Of a stretch of DNA of 64,000 nt, positions 58,526-64,000 are shown piece by piece. The DNA is taken from assembly GCA_014825775.1 (NCBI GenBank), contig MVAQ01000009.1, positions 62,001 to 126,000 on the forward strand, read 5' to 3'. A program made the translations under genes and the position numbers. The stretch's first letter is position 1, and each line of letters starts with the position of its first letter. The DNA comes from Krasilnikovozyma curviuscula. Lineage: Eukaryota > Basidiomycota > Tremellomycetes > Cystofilobasidiales > Mrakiaceae. Under the pieces are notes generated by a model that was given only the letters and a program-made list of their open reading frames with translations, had not been told where the DNA came from and made no database searches.

Positions 58526-61500
58526 ATGGCTCCTGCCAACCCAGGTACAGGCTCCACTCCTCTGATAGGTCAGCAGCAGCAGTTGCAGCCTCAGCAGCCT
58601 TCGTCCAGCTTGCCCACCGAGATAGCAATTATCTTGTGCGTTGACGGGTCCATTTCCTCTCAGCGCTGGAAACAGCTTGTCTCCCCTGATGGATACCTGT
58701 CCAGCTGCATCAACAGACTCGATGCCAAAGGGAAGTCGATGAATGGGAAGGTCAGTCCAGCTTCTGATTTCTGCGTGTGACTGAGCTCGCCGTCGCACGA
58801 AAATGGCTGACAAGGACTTTTGCTCGATACTCTTCTCATGCTTTTTTTGGCTGTCCTTTCACGTCCTGTCTCTGAATCGAACGGATACTAGGTACGAATA
58901 TCGCTCTTGACGTATTCTCAGCGTTCTCTGCCTCCAAGTTCGAGTCCTATCCTCCACACGCAGTACTTCCTACCCCCATCCGAATTCTGGACCTCAGTCC
59001 GAACCAACGATCCCTCTACACTAGGAATTGGCAGCAGCAACACCAACTTCGGTCCAGGTGGTATTCCAAGTCCTGTCTCAGACAGTGGCCGAAGTCCTGG
59101 AGGAGGAAGAGGGAGCTGGCTCCTGGGTCGTAAAACGAAAAGTCCCACGAATAAATTGAGGATCACCAACGCGGCGGAAGGCTCACCACGCTCGCAGAGT
59201 GGGAGCGAGAGTACAGGGGAAGGGGTATTAGAGGGTATAGTTGCTGCTCTTGAGGTATGTCAGAATGTAGCTCGCACACTTTTCGTGACACGCTTCCGTC
59301 CTGAACTCCGCTGACACAATGTCGCACATCTGTAATTTAAAACTCGCGCGTCCACTCTGCTCAGATTTTTGATCTTCATCAATCTCATCCTTTCTCTTTA
59401 CCATCGCCTTCGCCTTCTCCACCATCGTCAACTCCTTCCAGCTTGAGTCAGACCGCTCAATCGCCTCTCCCGGCGTCCTTCGGCCAGTCATCGTCAAGTC
59501 AGGTGGAACGTTATCTGTTCTGCGTCGCTCCTTCAGACGTGTCTACATCTTCTCTCAGCCTCACACAGCGTGTGCGATGGAACCGTAGAAGAGCGCTTGA
59601 TGGTACAACGTGGGATGATTTGAAGGGTGAAATAATAAAAAGAGCAGTGAGCCTCAACGTTGTCCTCAAAGGAGTGAAAGGCTGTCATATTGTGGAAGGA
59701 AGGCTGGACAAGCTGTTCAAAGATGTGAGTCTATCCATATATATCCTTGTTATGGCTGGACTTGACCGTTTTTTGCTGTTGGTTGTTTCAGGTTGTAAAT
59801 GGCTCCAACGAACCGGCGTGGTTCAACACGAAAGAGGGTGACATCGTTTTGCTATCTGGATTGGAGATTAAGAGTAGTAAGTTGTCTATCTTAGAGTGAG
59901 ATGAAATGCGAAACTGAACTTGCTTCGCTCTCTCAAGACAAGCGCCGCGCTCAGGGCAACTCCCCCCCTACCGCAGCACTTCAAGATGCTCAGGCAAAGC
60001 GACGCCGTCTCGACACCACTTCAAACACTCAGAATAGCAATCTAGCACCCCTCAAGGGAGTGCAGCTTCCGCCAGATACCTTCAAAGGAGCTTCAAGCGC
60101 GTCTGGAGATGCCTCCTCTCAGTTCCTCAATCAACAAGCTGCTGCCATGCAGGCGCAAATGAGACGGGCTTCTGTCTCTGCGAATGGTCTTCCTGCTGCT
60201 CAAAATGCTGGCAAAGTTGGACCTCCTCCTACGACTGCAGGTATCTCAGATTCTCAGCAACAAAACATGAAGCTCTTCCAAAAACTACGGGAGAACTCTG
60301 GTCAACAACCTGGCACAAATAACAACGTCAGCCCTCAAATTCTGCAACAGCAGCAGCAACAGCTTCAGCAACAGCAACAACTCCCTCCTGGCGTCATGCA
60401 GAATCAGCAGAGAAATGCTAGCACACCACTCCTTCCCGGCAACCACGCCCAAGTTCAAAATTTGGCGCTGCAGAAGCAGATGCAGATAGTAGCTCAACAA
60501 CACCAAGCTCAGATTGCCGCCCAGAAGATGCAACAGTTTCAACAGAACGCTGCATCTGTGGGTGCTAAACAGATGTCACCTCAGCACCCCAACTTCGGAG
60601 CGCGAGGTCCGTCACCAAGCATGAACAACATCAACAACAATGCTACCCTACATCCGACATATAGCAGTAGCAACAACAATAACGCAGGAGGTACAAGCTC
60701 ATCGCAACAAGATGCGGATGCGATGCGACAATCTCTCATTCAGCAGCACTATGCCCGATCACGTCAACTACAAGGTGATCAGCAGCAACAGCAAAAGAAT
60801 GCACAGTCATCTGGTCAAAATCCTACTCCAGCTGGTGGTAGACAACCCATTTGGACAGGTGAACTATGCTGGAACATGTCGAACGCCAGCAACGAATTGA
60901 GTTCGTGTCACGTTGCTGCGTATTTGGGGAACTCAAATCCCCAAAATATTGAAGAATGGTTGGTCTTCATTATACCGACGTGAATGACTTGGTTACTGAT
61001 AATTATTATTTTCGTTGTGTTTAATCACAGTGGTCTGCATCTCTGGCCCAATCGAATGCATCTCACCGCTATCAGTGCCTTCGACATTGATAAAGTCAAA
61101 GCAGCTGCCTCTACTTTTAAAGTTCCTCCCTTCTTCCTCCAGTATGCACCTCCGCCTGGCATCTCAGATGCTGATCGAATGAAAGGGGAACACATCTACA
61201 ACGGTTTGGCAAAGAACCTTGAAGTCAAACGTACTGTGAGTCGTCCTCTTCTCTTTCTTCACACACTTTTGCGTCAGATTTCTGATCTGATTTGATGCAT
61301 AACTTCTCTTCCAGATGGGCCATGCTCGATTCGGTCAGCCTGGCTGTGGGATGGTTCTCTTCCCTGGCGGCAGCGGAGGAGGGACAACTCGAATAATGGG
61401 AATGTGTTTCTTTAAAACTCCCGTAAGTTTCTCAAATTTATTGAGTAACATTTGCACTGCTCTGATACCTCTTGCTGTTTTCTCAGATCCCATTCGAAGT

Positions 61501-61737
61501 CATATCTCCAGGCACTTCCATTCAGCAACAACAGCAGCAGCAGCAGAAACAGATGCAACAACAGCTGCAGTATCAACAACAGCAACAGCAAAATGCCCAA
61601 AATCCCAGCAGATCTGTTTCTGATAGTCTGGTCCAGAATCCACAGCAACATCAGAGCAGAGAGCTCTTCATGCAGCAGCAGCAGCAACAGCTTCAGCTCA
61701 AACACCTACAAGCATCTCAAGCTGCCCAAGCAGCTGC

Positions 61738-61774
<37 letters not shown>

Positions 61775-61978
61775 AACAACTTCAATATTCCTGGTGGCCA
61801 GCATCAAAACCAGCTGACTGCTGCTCTGATGCAAAACACCAACCTGGGTCCCAACGGACAGCGAACATCTCCTGATTTTCAACAATTTTTCAATTCTCAA
61901 CTTAAGACCGCCCAGAACCATGGGAACCCTCAACAGCAGTTTAATCAGATGAACTTCAATAACGGGGGACGTGGTTGA
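58526..61978 (+). CDS. MED25: Mediator complex subunit MED25-like (VWA and ACID domains, Gln-rich)
   Basis: Exons 58526-58750, 58892-59254, 59365-59724, 59792-59876, 59938-60958, 61031-61235, 61315-61422 and 61487-61978 join. The N-terminal von Willebrand A domain, which anchors MED25 to Mediator, has AIILCVDGSISSQRWKQLV with the MIDAS-like DGS and RISLLTYSQ. A long Gln/Ser-rich linker follows. The activator-interacting (ACID) domain reads PIWTGELCWNM, CHVAAYLGN, LHLWPNRMHLTAISAFDIDK, GCGMVLFPG and MGMCFFKTPIPF, matching the W-G-L-W ... WP ... G-C-FP ... MG pattern of animal and plant MED25. A Gln-rich tail containing a CAA microsatellite ends at 61978. MED25 relays activator signals to RNA polymerase II. 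Budding yeast has no MED25, so assignment rests on domain order. Confidence 0.82.
61739..61774 (+). repeat. (CAA)n microsatellite coding polyglutamine in MED25
   Basis: About twelve CAA units encode a pure Gln run in the C-terminal tail of MED25. Shorter CAG/CAA runs occur near 60348-60378 and 61527-61590. Confidence 0.85.
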
Positions 61979-62164
61979 GAAGGCATTGATTCATTCATAT
62001 GTAACTTTTTCTAGTTTGTACTCTCTTCCAATTAGGGCTTGTGTTTTTCTGACCGACCAGGGACGATCCTGAGGTTTCCAGCTGATGTTTCTATATCTTT
62101 CCTTCTGTTTATCTTGATGCAAGATTGTATTTAAATGGTATAATGATTTTATTCTTTCAGCTAT

Positions 62165-63038
62165 TCACGCAGTCACGTGAGGACTCCTCAACCAGTTGAT
62201 TGAACTGCGAAGCAAGTCAAGAAAAGCTTGTCAATGAACATAGTGGGCAAAGCACGCTTAGGCAAACACTTACACGTTCTCTAACGCATCGTCGAAATCA
62301 CCAAACGCCGCGACCAACTTGTCGTCTTCACGAACTCTTTTCAGAGCATCAGCTGGGGATGTTGATGCAGATAAGGCGAAGTTGGTTGAAGAAGGGACTG
62401 GAGACCAGGAAGGTCCGAAGTGAGGCTACCAACCAAAGGCTGTCAGCTTGCTATGAGATTTCATAACTGGGGGATGACTTACAACAAGAGGGTTTACTGA
62501 ATGTGATGCTAGCTTTGAGTTGTCAAGCTGTGAGAAGGAAATGCTTGTATCAGCGATCTCAAATAGGAACGTTTTGACTGCAAGAAACCGAACTGACGAC
62601 CACGGCGATAGGATTCGAGAACTGCTTGGCTAACGTCTGGCAGACTTTGACACCTGTTGCTGATAGAGAAACGTCTTTGACAGATTCCGAAGCTTGGTAG
62701 AATCCCACTATCAGTAGTGATCGCTCTGCTGCATCTCCAATAACCTAGACGTAGACGATTCACAGTGAACCAAAATTCTTTTGAGTACTTCTACCATAAC
62801 GAGTCGTAGTTACGCTTCTCCAAGCATAACAGGAACTCACAAGCTCTAAACCAATTTCCATCGACGGGCTGAGGTTCGTCCAATTGTGACATAGCGGGAC
62901 AGCATCTTCAATCAGGACCTGGGAGCCGGAGATTGAACCTAGCAGGACACCATTGATGACTGATGACGGGTGTTTGGCTGCATGGAGCAGGATCTTAAGA
63001 TATCCAAGTGACGAGAGTGTGTATGTGTTCAACGACAT
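62165..63038 (-). CDS. EMC8: ER membrane protein complex subunit EMC8/EMC9 (UPF0172)
   Basis: EMC8 is a cytosolic subunit of the EMC, an insertase for tail-anchored and multipass proteins. The ATG at 63038 starts MSLNTYTLSSLGYLKILLHA, followed by AKHPSSVINGVLLGS, VLIEDAVPLCHNWTNLSPSM and EIGLELV, the UPF0172 MPN-like core. Later exons give VIGDAAERSLLIVGFYQASE, LAKQFSNPIAVVV and the family C-terminal DFDDALENVSINWL across an intron. Stop at 62165. S. cerevisiae lacks EMC8, but most eukaryotes have it. It is convergent with MED25. Confidence 0.88.
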
Positions 63039-63152
63039 TTTTGAAAGACTGTGGTTAGATGTCAGTTCGTTTCGAGGCTGCTTTTGAGTTTCGACCAGAA
63101 CAATGTTCGCCTTTGTGAGCTAGCTTTCTCCGGTTCAACTTGAGAAAGAGCC

Positions 63153-64000
63153 ATGTCTTCGCCTTTCAAGAGCCAAGAGAGACCAAGGCAGACTGCTCTC
63201 GAAGTGCGGCATAGATCGAGCGTTAACGATTGGATTGTCGAGGGACGAACGCTAGTTTTGGGAAAGTAAGCACACAGCCCTTGCATCTCTATCAGTACCC
63301 TCTTCAAAGTGAGCTGAAGATCTCTTGTATGGTAGTATTAATCGAGAAGAACTATCAATGGGGCATCTTCTGAATCTCTTGTGGAAGTTTGCTCGAGTTG
63401 AACCGTGCGCCAACCAACTCGTGATCTGTAATCCAGTTCTGACAGCTCTTATGATTGATAGGATCAAAACCTTGACTTATCTTCTAAATGAAGATCGAAA
63501 TAACTTCTTCGTATTCCTGTTGTTCAAGTCAGCGAAGGAAACTGATGAAGCTCTAGCTGCTCTCGCCCGGTCGCCTTACCTTACCATAAACCAGAATGCT
63601 GGTCCCACAAAAATATGGGTTGATCGGGCAAACTCCAAAACTGCATATCAGTATTTAACTATAGCTGGATTTTTAGATGGAGGGCACCAGGCGAATTCGC
63701 AGCTTGACGGAACTACACCATCAACATCAGAGTTAGTGCTACCCTCTCCACGTCGGGTGACTACACCTTTCAACCTCAAAGTCTTCTCAACAATAGATCC
63801 CCAAGCTGAGATACCAAAGGAGGTGGTGATTGATAAAGGGAGATCAGTTACCATTGCTCAGTATGTTCCGACAACAACTGGGTTTTCAAATTCACTGATC
63901 AAGCCCTGTGGTTGTACCGGCATTTAACATTATTCCTAGTATCCCCTCGAGGTCCACCGAAGGCGACATTAGAAACCTTCTCAATGGCTGTGGTAAAATG
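63153..64000 (+). CDS. RNA-binding protein with tandem RRM-like domains, 5' part (runs off window end)
   Basis: Exons 63153-63265, 63336-63860 and 63940 onward. The first RRM-like unit has an RNP2-type strand TLVLGNI, an RNP1-type strand NFFVFLLFKSAKETDEALAA and a following SPYLTINQNAGPTKIWVDRA. After a Ser/Pro linker, the start of a second unit reads SVTIAHIPSRSTEGDIRNLL across the 63861-63939 intron and is cut at the window end. I do not recognise the gene. RNP1 lacks the usual central aromatic-glycine pattern, so RNA contact by the first unit is uncertain. The ATG at 63153 is the first in frame. Confidence 0.62.

Noticed and set aside
60285..60542. Leu-rich minus-strand frames opposite MED25 (also 61412-61705)
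   Set aside because: Complement of CAG/CAA repeats reads as CTG/TTG leucine runs; repeat artefacts.
1..64000. Transposons, terminal repeats, CRISPR arrays, rRNA or tRNA genes
   Set aside because: No transposase or reverse-transcriptase motifs, long terminal or inverted repeats, spaced direct repeats, rRNA sequence or convincing tRNA box A/B pairs were found by eye; short or divergent copies could be missed.

Overview
This is a 64 kb window of fungal nuclear DNA. The genes are packed on both strands and cut by many short spliceosomal introns (about 45-110 bases, GT...AG, with CTAAC/CTGAC-type branch points). Introns interrupt nearly every gene, often every 50-300 coding bases. Intergenic gaps are mostly short. 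The intron density, the compact genes and families that budding yeast lacks (MED25, EMC8, a BRD7/9-like bromodomain protein, SRR1 and UNC93 relatives) point to a basidiomycete, most likely a tremellomycete (Cryptococcus/Kwoniella-like). The placement is inferred from protein style and intron structure; no marker gene here settles it.

Layout. 0-10 kb: 5' part of BCS1 (-), ZIM17 (-), an Eht1-type alpha/beta hydrolase (-), a Caj1/Djp1-type DnaJ-X protein (-), an unrecognised membrane protein (+) and DPB4 (+). 10.8-16.6 kb: a large FAB1-type phosphatidylinositol-3-phosphate 5-kinase (-). 17-25 kb: bromodomain protein (+), CDC50/LEM3 flippase subunit (-), RAD57/XRCC3-type recombinase paralogue (-). 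25-31 kb: an UNC93-like transporter (-) and a secreted GH29 alpha-L-fucosidase (+), divergently arranged. 31-37.4 kb: tyrosyl-tRNA synthetase (-), SRR1-domain protein (+), GID5/ARMC8 armadillo protein (-). 37.4-39.3 kb: the longest gap, followed by a small Zn2Cys6 regulator (+). 40.9-46 kb: POL31/POLD2 (+), a mitochondrial Bax-inhibitor-family protein (+), proteasome beta2 PUP1 (+). 47-52.3 kb: a tandem pair of type II membrane O-fucosyltransferase-like genes (-). 52.5-64 kb: MAK32-type PfkB protein (+), PEX13 (-), DUF2470 membrane protein (+), TRM7 (-), MED25 (+), EMC8 (-), and the 5' part of a multi-RRM protein (+).

Most genes are housekeeping: mitochondrial protein biogenesis (BCS1, ZIM17), DNA replication and repair (DPB4, POL31, RAD57), membrane lipid and phosphoinositide homeostasis (CDC50, FAB1), protein turnover (PUP1, GID5), translation (TYS1, TRM7) and organelle biogenesis (PEX13, EMC8). 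I see no operon-like pathway cluster, transposon, CRISPR array, rRNA gene or convincing tRNA gene. The accessory-looking parts are the UNC93/fucosidase divergent pair and the tandem fucosyltransferase-like genes. Points worth a second look include a FAB1 gene with no FYVE domain in view, a ZIM17 zinc finger with 24 residues inserted between its first two cysteines, a DnaJ protein with an N-terminal zinc-ribbon-like motif, and a 1.4 kb gap (4.0-5.5 kb) full of minus-strand splice signals. Exon boundaries were set by eye from splice sites and reading-frame continuity.
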